From positions 62,001 through 126,000 of the forward strand of contig NZ_BAAAMN010000049.1 in NCBI RefSeq assembly GCF_039529295.1: a DNA stretch of 64,000 bases, read 5' to 3'. The notes under the pieces are model-generated. The model was not told the origin of the DNA, did not search any database, and saw only the letters and a program-made list of their open reading frames with translations. The position numbers and the translations under genes were made by a program. Below are positions 42,868-51,217 of this stretch, piece by piece (positions within the stretch are counted from its first letter, which is position 1; every line of letters starts with the position of its first letter). This DNA is from Yaniella flava. Lineage in GTDB: Bacteria; Actinomycetota; Actinomycetes; Actinomycetales; Micrococcaceae.

Positions 42868-44415
42868 GTGGAACAATGGTGTCTTGTGGAAGCTGAGTAT
42901 TTGACCCAAGAAGCATCGTTTCGTCCCCATATTGGTTTTGACTCGCAAAAGTACATTCAGTTGCAGTCCCAATTTATTTCTCAGCGTCGCCAAGAGATTG
43001 GCAACAAGCTCTATTTGGAGATGGGCGGCAAACTCTTCGACGATCTTCACGCTTCTCGGGTCCTGCCCGGGTTCACCCCGAATAATAAGATCTCCATGCT
43101 GCAACAGCTCAAAGACGAGCTCGAGATCATGATGGTACTGAACGCCAAAGACTTGGAACACGAAAAGATCCGTGCCGACCTCGGCATCACATATCAAGAT
43201 GAGGCGCTACGTCTCATTGATATTTTCCGTGACGAAGGATTCATGGTCGAACATCTCGTCATCACACAACTCTCCGCAGACTATTCCAACGCTCTAGCTT
43301 TCAGTGAGCGGATGCGGCGAGCTGGGTTGAAAGTGACGCACCACTATCCCACTAACGGGTATCCGACCGATACCGAAAAAATCATCTCTGCAGAGGGTTT
43401 TGGTCAAAACCAGTATGCCGAGACGACTCGCTCCCTTGTCGTGGTGACCGGTCCGGGGCCTGGTTCTGGCAAACTGTCGACGGCGTTATCGCAGATCTAC
43501 CATGACTTTCAGCACGACATCCGGTCCGGCTACGCAAAATTTGAGACTTTCCCTATCTGGAATCTGCCGCTCCAGCATCCGGTCAATCAGGCCTATGAGG
43601 CCGCCACGGCAGATCTCGATGATAACAACATCATTGATCCGTATCATTTGGCGGCCTATCAGCGCCAAGCGGTCAGTTATAACCGCGATGTGGAAGCCTT
43701 CCCGTTACTCAAAGCAATGCTGGAAAAACTGTATGGGGAGTCCCCCTATAAGTCACCCACCGATATGGGTGTCAATATGGTGGGCCACTGCATTAGCGAC
43801 GATGCGGTATGTGCCGAAGCAGCCAAACAAGAAATCATCCGCCGTTGGTATAAGGCCCGTGTCGAAGAACGTCGCATGGACACCACGGATCACACCGTGT
43901 CCTCACGTCTCGAAGTGATCATGACGCGTGTGGGGATCTCCAAGGATGACCGCGCAGTGGTGGCTCCTGCAGCCGAGGTTGCTGAACGCACGAACCAACC
44001 CGCCAGTGCAGTGCAATTGCCCGATGGCACCATCATTACCGGCAAGACGTCTCAACTGCTTGGATGTTCAGCCGCCATGCTCCTCAACGCGCTGAAACAC
44101 ATGGCTGGTCTCGACGACGACGTCCATCTGTTACGTCCACAAGCAATCGAGCCGATTCAGACGCTGAAAATCGATCACCTGGGTTCGATCAACCCGAGGC
44201 TGCACACAGATGAAGTGCTCATTGCTCTGTCTGTGTCTGCCGCTGAATCGGAAGATGCGCGCAAGGCCATCGCGAAGCTACAGCATCTTCGTGGTTGCGA
44301 TGTGCACACCACGACCATTCTGGGCTCCGTCGACGAATCGATATTCCGCCAGCTGGGCATGCTCATCACAGCGGAACCGGAATACTGGCGGAAATCGCTG
44401 TATCACCGCTACTAA
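42868..44415 (+). CDS. DUF1846-family protein
   Basis: 515-aa member of the DUF1846 family, found in many firmicutes and some actinobacteria, with no established function. The body from PHIGFDSQKYIQLQSQFI onward is typical: LYLEMGGKLFDDLHASRVLPGF, GPGPGSGKLSTALSQIYHD, TDMGVNMVGHCISDD. The start is unclear: the upstream residues (MEQWCLVEAEYLTQEASF) are not conserved, and GTG 42886 or TTG 42901 are alternatives. It is divergent from nrdHIEF and shares its regulatory region. The GPGPGSGKLST segment looks like a nucleotide- or phosphate-binding loop. Confidence 0.85.
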   Translation: MEQWCLVEAEYLTQEASFRPHIGFDSQKYIQLQSQFISQRRQEIGNKLYLEMGGKLFDDLHASRVLPGFTPNNKISMLQQLKDELEIMMVLNAKDLEHEKIRADLGITYQDEALRLIDIFRDEGFMVEHLVITQLSADYSNALAFSERMRRAGLKVTHHYPTNGYPTDTEKIISAEGFGQNQYAETTRSLVVVTGPGPGSGKLSTALSQIYHDFQHDIRSGYAKFETFPIWNLPLQHPVNQAYEAATADLDDNNIIDPYHLAAYQRQAVSYNRDVEAFPLLKAMLEKLYGESPYKSPTDMGVNMVGHCISDDAVCAEAAKQEIIRRWYKARVEERRMDTTDHTVSSRLEVIMTRVGISKDDRAVVAPAAEVAERTNQPASAVQLPDGTIITGKTSQLLGCSAAMLLNALKHMAGLDDDVHLLRPQAIEPIQTLKIDHLGSINPRLHTDEVLIALSVSAAESEDARKAIAKLQHLRGCDVHTTTILGSVDESIFRQLGMLITAEPEYWRKSLYHRY

Positions 44416-44585
44416 ACACGCACTGCCTGGTGCCTACCACCTCATCGTTCATACCAGTAGCTGAAAAGCACGCTTCGCGGCGTAAAACCAGGGTGATAGC
44501 TTCAGACTGCTCAGCGCGAGCAGTACGATGACCGGGTAAAAGCTGTTCTACATTCAATCGGTCAGGCCGGTAGGAGGCATCGACC

Positions 44586-46358
44586 ATGCAACAAGCCATG
44601 GCGCGCTTATGGCGAATCATCGAGCCCATTCGTCCACGGTTGTATCTAGGACTCGTCGTCACGATTGCGGCGTCAGTCGTGGGTTTGATGATCCCCCAGG
44701 TATTAGAAGTCCTGGTCAATAATCTCAATGCATCGCCGACCGCGGCAACAGTGTGGATCGCCGGCGGTGTAGTTATAGCGCTCGGACTGATCGAAGCCGT
44801 ATTACTATTTCTTCGCCGGGTCTTCGCTATCGGGCCCTCGACGAACACCGAACGCCAAATGCGAGTGCGGTTTTACCAGCGGATTATCGATATGCCGGTG
44901 GCGTTCCACAACGACTGGGGTTCAGGACAATTATTGTCACGCGCCCAGCAAGACGTCACCCAGATCCGCCGTTGGATAGCTTTTGGCATGATCATGATGG
45001 TCTCCTCCGCGGCGACCGTGGTGGTCGGCATCGTCATGATGTCCAGCTCCTCCTGGACATTGGCGTTGGTGTTTATGACCGTCATCATTCCGATTGTGGT
45101 GTTGACCTACCGGTTCCAACAGGACTTCTCCGTACTGACGCGGCGCTCGCAGGATCTCAACGGCGAAATCTCCACTCGGGTCGAACAATCGGTACAGGGC
45201 ATCCGTGTGCTGAAGGCCTTTGGTCGCAGCGAACACGCGCTGGAAAATTTCGAACTTGAAGCCGGCGCCCTGAGAGATAACGAAATTCGCAAAGCCAGGA
45301 CGACCGCGCGCTTTGATATGTTCATGTTTGCTCTGCCCGAAATCATGTTGGGCATTTGTCTGTTGCTCGGGTTATTCCAGGTCAATGCGGGCAGTATGAA
45401 CGTCGGTGAGTTAGCCAGTTATTTCGCCACCGCTACCCTGGTGGTCGGCCCTACTCGCATGTTGGGCATGCTTTTTGGTCAGGCAGTAAATACCACCACT
45501 GCCCTCGAGCGGTACTTCGAAGTCATGGATTCCGAAAACACCATCGTTTCGCCCGAACAGCCCGTACCTGCCGAAATCGAACGTGCCACGGGCGAACTCA
45601 TCATGGAGGATGTACGGTTCCGCTTTCACGATGCCCCCGGCGACCAGCCGGACTTATTTCAAGGTGTGAACTTGCACATCCGTCCCGGGGAGACAATGGC
45701 ACTGGTTGGTGTCACGGGCAATGGGAAATCCACGCTGCTGCAGCTCATCCCCCGTCTGTTTGATATCACCGGCGGCCGGATCACCATCGACGGTGTATCG
45801 GTGCACGATATGGACCTGGACGATCTTCGGAAGCTGACCGCATTCGCATTCGAGGACACCACGCTGTTTTCGTCCTCGGTGCGCGACAATGTGCTGCTTG
45901 GAGTCGACACAGCACTCCCGAGGAGCGAGCAAGACAACATCGCGTGGGAAGCGCTTGAGACGGCTGATGCCGGTTTTGTCGCGGATCTTCCAGACGGAAT
46001 CAACACGCGTATCGGTGAAGAGGGTTTCTCCCTCTCGGGCGGGCAGCGTCAACGGCTCGCCTTGGCTCGGGCGATCGCTGCGAGGCCGTCACTGTTATTA
46101 CTGGATGACCCGCTCTCGGCTTTAGACACGAAGACTGAAGAACGCGTGACCGCGCAACTGCACGAAGTCCTCAATAACACCACGACGTTCATTATCGCCC
46201 ACCGCTCCTCCACGGTCGCACTTGCCGACCGGGTTGCGCTGTTGGATGATGGAAAAATCACCGCGGTAGGCACACACCAGGAATTGCTGCGCACCTCGCA
46301 GCGGTACCGGTATATTATGGCCAGCAAGCCCGCGCGAAGTGCTGAGGTGCAGGCATGA
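44586..46358 (+). CDS. ABC exporter half-transporter, subunit 1 (degenerate Walker B)
   Basis: 590 aa: an N-terminal type IV membrane domain of about six helices (residues ~15-300), then an ATPase domain. Walker A is GVTGNGKSTLLQL, signature LSGGQRQRLALARA, Walker B LLLLDDPLSALD where the catalytic Glu is Asp508, and H-loop FIIAHRSST. ATG follows TAGGAGG. It overlaps the next subunit by four bases, forming a heterodimer. Substrate unknown; multidrug or lipid export is common for this family. Confidence 0.9.
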   Translation: MQQAMARLWRIIEPIRPRLYLGLVVTIAASVVGLMIPQVLEVLVNNLNASPTAATVWIAGGVVIALGLIEAVLLFLRRVFAIGPSTNTERQMRVRFYQRIIDMPVAFHNDWGSGQLLSRAQQDVTQIRRWIAFGMIMMVSSAATVVVGIVMMSSSSWTLALVFMTVIIPIVVLTYRFQQDFSVLTRRSQDLNGEISTRVEQSVQGIRVLKAFGRSEHALENFELEAGALRDNEIRKARTTARFDMFMFALPEIMLGICLLLGLFQVNAGSMNVGELASYFATATLVVGPTRMLGMLFGQAVNTTTALERYFEVMDSENTIVSPEQPVPAEIERATGELIMEDVRFRFHDAPGDQPDLFQGVNLHIRPGETMALVGVTGNGKSTLLQLIPRLFDITGGRITIDGVSVHDMDLDDLRKLTAFAFEDTTLFSSSVRDNVLLGVDTALPRSEQDNIAWEALETADAGFVADLPDGINTRIGEEGFSLSGGQRQRLALARAIAARPSLLLLDDPLSALDTKTEERVTAQLHEVLNNTTTFIIAHRSSTVALADRVALLDDGKITAVGTHQELLRTSQRYRYIMASKPARSAEVQA

Positions 46359-48169
46359 GCGCACCGGGGAGAACACGTGGTAGCTCCACTCGCTACCAAC
46401 AAATGACCAAGGCCGAACGGCGGGCCTCACTGCGGTTACTCGGCACCTTGTTGAAGCCGTACACCTGGCAGTTAGTGGGACTGTCGACCATAGTGGTCTT
46501 GGCCCAGCTCGCATCGGTAGCAGGCCCTGCCATTATTGCCTGGGGTATTGATAACGGTATACCTGCCCTATTGGAGGGGCGTGCGACGCCGGCAATTGCA
46601 GCTTCGGTGGCACATATTGTGGCAGCGCTGGTGGCTGGCGGGCTGATGTATGTGTTTACCCGATGGAACATGACTATCGGTCAGAACATGCTATTTGGCC
46701 TTCGCAAACGCCTGTTTTTACACAGTCAACGCCTCGACATGAAATTCCATGAAACCTACGCTTCGGGGCGTACGGTCGCTCGGCAAACTTCCGATATGGA
46801 CGCCCTGGCACAACTGCTGAACTCGGGACTCGACATTATGGTCGGCTCGGTGCTGCAGATGGTCTTCACTCTGACCCTCATTGTGACGATGGATGTGCCC
46901 TCCGGTGTTGTCATGGCGGGACTCTTGGTGCCTGCGACCATGCTCACGGTGTGGTTTCAGAAACGCTCGTCGGTGATCTATCGGCAGATTCAGACCAATT
47001 CTGCCCGGCTGATCTCACACTTTGTCGAAACCGTATCCGGTATTCGCGCGGTAAAATCCTATCGTCGACAGCAAGCCAACGGTGAACAGTATGAGCAGCT
47101 GGCCGAAGACCACCGTCAATCCGCGCTGCGTTCTATCCACCTGTTCGGTATTTATCAGCCCACCCTGCGCTGGCTTTCCTCCATCACAGTGGCCGCAGTA
47201 CTCATGGTCGGTGGCTTCCGTGTTCTGGGTGAGGAGCTGCAAGTTGGTGTGTTGATCGCACTGGTGTTGTATGCTCGTCGGTTTTTCCAACCGATTGATG
47301 AAATTGCGAACTTCTACAACACGTTCCAATCTGCCGTTGCTGCACTCGAGAAAATCTCGGGGCTGATGGCAGAGAAATCATCGGTGACCGACCCCGAAGA
47401 CCCGGTCGAGTTAGAAAATGTGCAAGGCGAGATCGTATTCGATCGTGCTGCATTCCGCTACGACGAAGACCTGCCGCTGGCATTGCGGCCAACCTCAATG
47501 CACGTGGCTGCGGGACAAACCGTTGCTATCGTCGGTTCCACCGGCGCAGGGAAGTCGACGATCGCCAAACTCATGGCACGTTTCTATGACGTAACCGATG
47601 GTTCCATCACCCTAGATGGAGTGGATCTGCAAGACATGAGCTTAGATACGCTGACCAACAATATTGTGATGGTCACGCAGGAGTCCTATCTGTTTTCCGG
47701 CTCGGTGGCCAACAACATTGCGATTGGCAACCCAGCAGCGACCCGCGAACAAATCGAGGCTGCTGCGGCCATCATTGGCGCGGATACGTTCATCAATGAA
47801 TTGCCCGACGGATTTGATACGGATGTGCGGGCCCGCGGAGGACGGATGTCCGCAGGTCAACGCCAGCTCGTCTCCTTTGCTCGCGCCTTTCTTGCGGATC
47901 CTAACGTGTTGATTTTGGACGAAGCAACCTCGTCCTTAGATGCTCCGACGGAAGCCATGGTTCAAGAGGGCCTTGAAGAACTGTTGGGCAACCGAACGGC
48001 TTTTATTATTGCCCACCGGTTATCGACGGTGATGATTGCCGATAGAGTATTTGTAGTCGACGACGGCCAGATCGTAGAAGATGGCACGCCGGATGAACTC
48101 ATCGCCGCCGGTGGCCAGTTTTCACAACTGCATCAGGCATGGCAAGATTCACTCAGCGACACCCAATAG
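46355..48169 (+). CDS. ABC exporter half-transporter, subunit 2
   Basis: 604 aa: short cytoplasmic N-terminus (SAPGRTRGSSTRYQQMTK), membrane domain (residues ~30-330), then an ATPase domain with Walker A GSTGAGKSTIAKL, Walker B LILDEATSSLD with canonical Glu523, and H-loop FIIAHRLST. Its signature is MSAGQRQLVSFARA, not LSGGQ. In the heterodimer this altered signature faces the Asp-type Walker B of subunit 1, so one ATP site is degenerate and one consensus. ATGA overlap with subunit 1 keeps the ratio equal. Confidence 0.9.
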   Translation: MSAPGRTRGSSTRYQQMTKAERRASLRLLGTLLKPYTWQLVGLSTIVVLAQLASVAGPAIIAWGIDNGIPALLEGRATPAIAASVAHIVAALVAGGLMYVFTRWNMTIGQNMLFGLRKRLFLHSQRLDMKFHETYASGRTVARQTSDMDALAQLLNSGLDIMVGSVLQMVFTLTLIVTMDVPSGVVMAGLLVPATMLTVWFQKRSSVIYRQIQTNSARLISHFVETVSGIRAVKSYRRQQANGEQYEQLAEDHRQSALRSIHLFGIYQPTLRWLSSITVAAVLMVGGFRVLGEELQVGVLIALVLYARRFFQPIDEIANFYNTFQSAVAALEKISGLMAEKSSVTDPEDPVELENVQGEIVFDRAAFRYDEDLPLALRPTSMHVAAGQTVAIVGSTGAGKSTIAKLMARFYDVTDGSITLDGVDLQDMSLDTLTNNIVMVTQESYLFSGSVANNIAIGNPAATREQIEAAAAIIGADTFINELPDGFDTDVRARGGRMSAGQRQLVSFARAFLADPNVLILDEATSSLDAPTEAMVQEGLEELLGNRTAFIIAHRLSTVMIADRVFVVDDGQIVEDGTPDELIAAGGQFSQLHQAWQDSLSDTQ

Positions 48170-48198
48170 TCCACACACCAACGCAGGAGCTCAACCAT

Positions 48199-48441
48199 AT
48201 GCCAGGCAAAGTCAAAGCGGCCGTGCTCGGGGCCGTCGTCGGTGTGGTCATTGTGGTGCTCATCGAGCTGATGGCGGTTGTGCTCAACGACGAGGTCTTT
48301 TTTGGCACTGATCGCTCATGGATCACCCTTGCCGTGGCCGTCGTGGCGCTGATGTGGGTACAAATGCGTGCCTATGACCAGAAAAAGGGTATCTGGGCGG
48401 ATAAAGATGCACCCTCGGAACAAGCTGGCCGCAACACCTAA
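48199..48441 (+). CDS. Small two-helix membrane protein after the ABC exporter
   Basis: 80-aa protein with two hydrophobic helices (residues ~5-28 and ~40-58) and a charged tail (YDQKKGIWADKDAPSEQ). ATG at 48199 is preceded by GCAGGAG. It is 29 bases after the exporter, same strand, so probably in the same transcript. No family recognised. It could be an accessory peptide of the exporter or unrelated. Its stop is seven bases from the convergent PH-domain gene. Confidence 0.65.
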   Translation: MPGKVKAAVLGAVVGVVIVVLIELMAVVLNDEVFFGTDRSWITLAVAVVALMWVQMRAYDQKKGIWADKDAPSEQAGRNT

Positions 48442-48448
48442 AAATTGC

Positions 48449-50017
48449 TTAAGTGTTGGACCGAGCCTCATCTTCGAGGAATTCGTCGAGGAATCCAGGT
48501 GCAGCTTGGGTCGCAAATTCCAAGCTGTCTTGCCTCGCGAGATCCGGAGCATCGTATCCTCCGTATCCAGCAGCAGTCATAGCGGAGACTGTTTGCAACC
48601 CGAGACGACGTTGGAACAAGGATTCGCAAATGACGATCGTCGACGTCGCTTCTGTCTTTAAGGCCACGGTCGAACGATTCAACAGTCCGGAACGGACCAC
48701 CAGGTACTTGCCGGTAATCGTATGGCCCAATGCGCGGTAAGCGACGAAAGCACCTGCTAGCGCGAACAACCAGAATCCTAGGATGGCCCACAGCATCTCA
48801 AGTGCTATGACCTCTTGGATGATCAGCACGACAAGAATTGCCCCGACGATCAGCGTGATAACGGTGGCCCACCACAGTCGTCGTCGTAGAGCTGCCGATG
48901 GATGTTTGGTCAGCGGTGCATCAAAGGGGCTCGCCTCAGGCGCCATGATGTCAGCAGTCACCTCCCGTGCCAAGGCGAGTGGCACTCTGGGCAGGATGGC
49001 TGCGGGTTGTGTCATCGACCAAAGGCTCAGCCCGGTGGTGATGACCAAAGTGTCTGTGACGCCCATCCATCGCCAGAAGAGCGGTTGAGAAATATGGAAA
49101 CCGCGGATTCGTGTTTCATCCCTATTGACCTCACGTGTGGTGAAGAGCCCCTGAGATGTCCGAAGTTCAGTACTTTCGGGGCCTCGAACGCGTGACAGTT
49201 CGAACTTCCAAAAATCGGTGAAGAAGTCCACGGTCATGCCCAGCATGCCGACCAGGCCCACGGCAATCACTACGATGACCGTGGTACCAATCCAACCGAT
49301 GCTCGCCCAATCGAAGGAAGCCATGAGCAAACCGGCGACATCAATATTCAGCGTGGACAGTATCCACCACCCACCACCCACGAGGCCCAAGGCCACGAGA
49401 TAGGCCCAGATATTGAAGATGTTGTATACAACCCAGCCTGGGCGGAAACGGGCAAAGACCTGCAGCGGTACTTCTCGGTCTGTGGCTGCCTGTGCTTCGG
49501 GCGTTTCCTCGTCTTCGAGTAGTACATCACTGTTGGGACTGTGCCCTTGCTCTGTGGAGAGTAGGCGTTGGCGCAGCGCTCCAGCATCGGCAGCAATTAA
49601 GGCATCGAGTTCCAGAGCTGCTTCATCGGCGGTTGCTTGCTGGCCGGCACCAATCGTCACCACCCGCAGTCCGGCAATGCGGTGCCGGAGTTTGGCTTCG
49701 GTGTCGATACTGCGAATCCGATCACGCTGTATCGAGCGATGGCGGCGGAATAGCACACCGGTTTTGAGCTCAACGTAGGTAGGCGTAACGCGATACCGCG
49801 TCACCAACCAGCGAATCGCATCGCCAACCGCACCAATCAGCCCCACTGCGGCCAACCCGACCAGCGGCCAGAGTTGCCCGGCTCCCAGCGAGACACCCAT
49901 CACCCAAATGGCGATCACCAGGGGCAACTGTGTGATGACGATTTGTGCCAGGTCAACCCAAATAATTCGACCGCTGAGACGTTGCCAGTCTGCTGCGGAG
50001 CTATGCTGTGTGCTCAT
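48449..50017 (-). CDS. PH-domain (bPH2, YdbT-like) membrane protein
   Basis: 522-aa membrane protein with hydrophobic helix pairs (~20-70, ~210-260, ~385-430), each followed by a bacterial PH (bPH2/DUF304) domain such as VTPTYVELKTGVLFRRHRSIQRDRIR-type segments. This three-repeat layout is that of YdbT, which in Bacillus is encoded with YdbS. Function in actinobacteria unknown; B. subtilis YdbST is linked to antimicrobial resistance. It overlaps the following upstream gene by four bases. Confidence 0.82.
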   Translation of the reverse strand: MSTQHSSAADWQRLSGRIIWVDLAQIVITQLPLVIAIWVMGVSLGAGQLWPLVGLAAVGLIGAVGDAIRWLVTRYRVTPTYVELKTGVLFRRHRSIQRDRIRSIDTEAKLRHRIAGLRVVTIGAGQQATADEAALELDALIAADAGALRQRLLSTEQGHSPNSDVLLEDEETPEAQAATDREVPLQVFARFRPGWVVYNIFNIWAYLVALGLVGGGWWILSTLNIDVAGLLMASFDWASIGWIGTTVIVVIAVGLVGMLGMTVDFFTDFWKFELSRVRGPESTELRTSQGLFTTREVNRDETRIRGFHISQPLFWRWMGVTDTLVITTGLSLWSMTQPAAILPRVPLALAREVTADIMAPEASPFDAPLTKHPSAALRRRLWWATVITLIVGAILVVLIIQEVIALEMLWAILGFWLFALAGAFVAYRALGHTITGKYLVVRSGLLNRSTVALKTEATSTIVICESLFQRRLGLQTVSAMTAAGYGGYDAPDLARQDSLEFATQAAPGFLDEFLEDEARSNT

Positions 50018-50526
50018 GTGGCATCACCGGGGATTGCCTCGGTCAACTGCGTCAGCTCATCAGCGACGCGATCTGCGGTCGCTTTATCTAAACGGCCAAT
50101 ATCGATGGCACCATATGATGACGCAGTGGTCACTCGCAGTGTCGACAGGCCCAGAAGTTGCTCTACCGGTCCTTGCAACGCGTCAACGGTCTGAATGCGG
50201 GATAACGGGCTGGCGCGCCATTCTTTTACGAGCCACCCACTCCGGGCATACACCGCAGTGCCGGTGGTTTCCCATCGGTGCACACGATAACGCCACAGCG
50301 GTTCGACCATGACGCCGAGCACCAAAACTATGGCCGCTGCCACCACGATGAGGATTATCCACCAGCTGTCACTGCCCCAGAGCACATAGGCCACGATGGC
50401 ACCGACCATCAGCGGCACGGTTATGAGTGCAGATTGAATGGCCCACCAGCCGATCGCCCGACGCTCAACTCGGTGCTTTGGTGGACGGAGAGCAACGTGT
50501 AGACGTTCACTCACGATATCGTTCAT
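50014..50526 (-). CDS. PH-domain (YdbS-like) membrane protein
   Basis: 170-aa protein with two membrane helices (residues ~25-75) and one bPH2 domain with the motif WLVKEWRASPLSRIQTVD. The pair with the 522-aa gene is the YdbS-YdbT arrangement. It is coupled by four-base overlaps to both the TetR gene upstream and the YdbT-like gene downstream. Confidence 0.82.
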   Translation of the reverse strand: MNDIVSERLHVALRPPKHRVERRAIGWWAIQSALITVPLMVGAIVAYVLWGSDSWWIILIVVAAAIVLVLGVMVEPLWRYRVHRWETTGTAVYARSGWLVKEWRASPLSRIQTVDALQGPVEQLLGLSTLRVTTASSYGAIDIGRLDKATADRVADELTQLTEAIPGDAT

Positions 50527-51149
50527 GATGACTCCGCTCGAATCGCGTGGACGATGAAATCTAGTAACACGGGCGTTTGTTCGGCTAAATCACACGTGGG
50601 GTCAGTCGCCCATGACATCAACAAACCGTCCACCGTGCGCAAAATAATCTGGGCAACACTCCGGGCGTCGAAGGCCCGGAGCTCACCATCTTGTTGACCC
50701 CCCAACAGAATGTCCGTCAGCCCTTGGATTTCTTCTGCAAACTCATCTCCAAAAGCGTGCGACCCGTCTGTGCCGCGATGGTTGGCGACAATATCACTCA
50801 TCGCCAGAAACCCCGTGCGGTGTGCAGCGAAGAATTCCAGCTCAGCGCCGATCCACGCGAGCAGCTGTCCAAGCGCTGTATCCTGGGTCAGAATTCGACC
50901 TTCCATAAACTCCCAGCCCTGCTCGAAGAACTGTGTCACCACCAATCGCAGGATCTCGTCCTTGGTGGCGAAGTGGTAGGTAATCACGCCCTTGCTGATC
51001 TGTGCGCGGTCGGCAATCCGAGCCAAGGATGTCTGAGCATAGCCGAGCTCAGCGACGGTTGCCGCGGCTGCGTCCACGATTTGTCCCCGTCGAGCTTCTT
51101 CAATAAACGACAGTTTTTTCTGCGCGACTGGTTCACGATCATTCTGCAT
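50523..51149 (-). CDS. TetR-family transcriptional regulator
   Basis: 208 aa. Residues ~18-68 form the TetR DNA-binding domain with RGQIVDAAAATVAELG and the recognition helix region ISKGVITYHFATKDEILR. The C-terminal ligand domain is not assignable. It overlaps the YdbS-like gene by four bases, so it likely controls the PH-domain pair (and perhaps itself). It lies downstream of putA by 68 bases on the same strand. Confidence 0.88.
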   Translation of the reverse strand: MQNDREPVAQKKLSFIEEARRGQIVDAAAATVAELGYAQTSLARIADRAQISKGVITYHFATKDEILRLVVTQFFEQGWEFMEGRILTQDTALGQLLAWIGAELEFFAAHRTGFLAMSDIVANHRGTDGSHAFGDEFAEEIQGLTDILLGGQQDGELRAFDARSVAQIILRTVDGLLMSWATDPTCDLAEQTPVLLDFIVHAIRAESS

Positions 51150-51217
51150 GGTTTAAAAATAGACCAGTTGGACGAATTTTTGCAAACATCCGGTGACACT
51201 CGGGGGCCCGGGCTCTT

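Noticed and set aside
42259..43197. 312-residue open frame on the minus strand upstream of nrdH
   Set aside because: It is antisense to the start of the DUF1846 gene and crosses the regulatory region. The translation is rich in Arg, Ser and Cys with no family motif and no Shine-Dalgarno.
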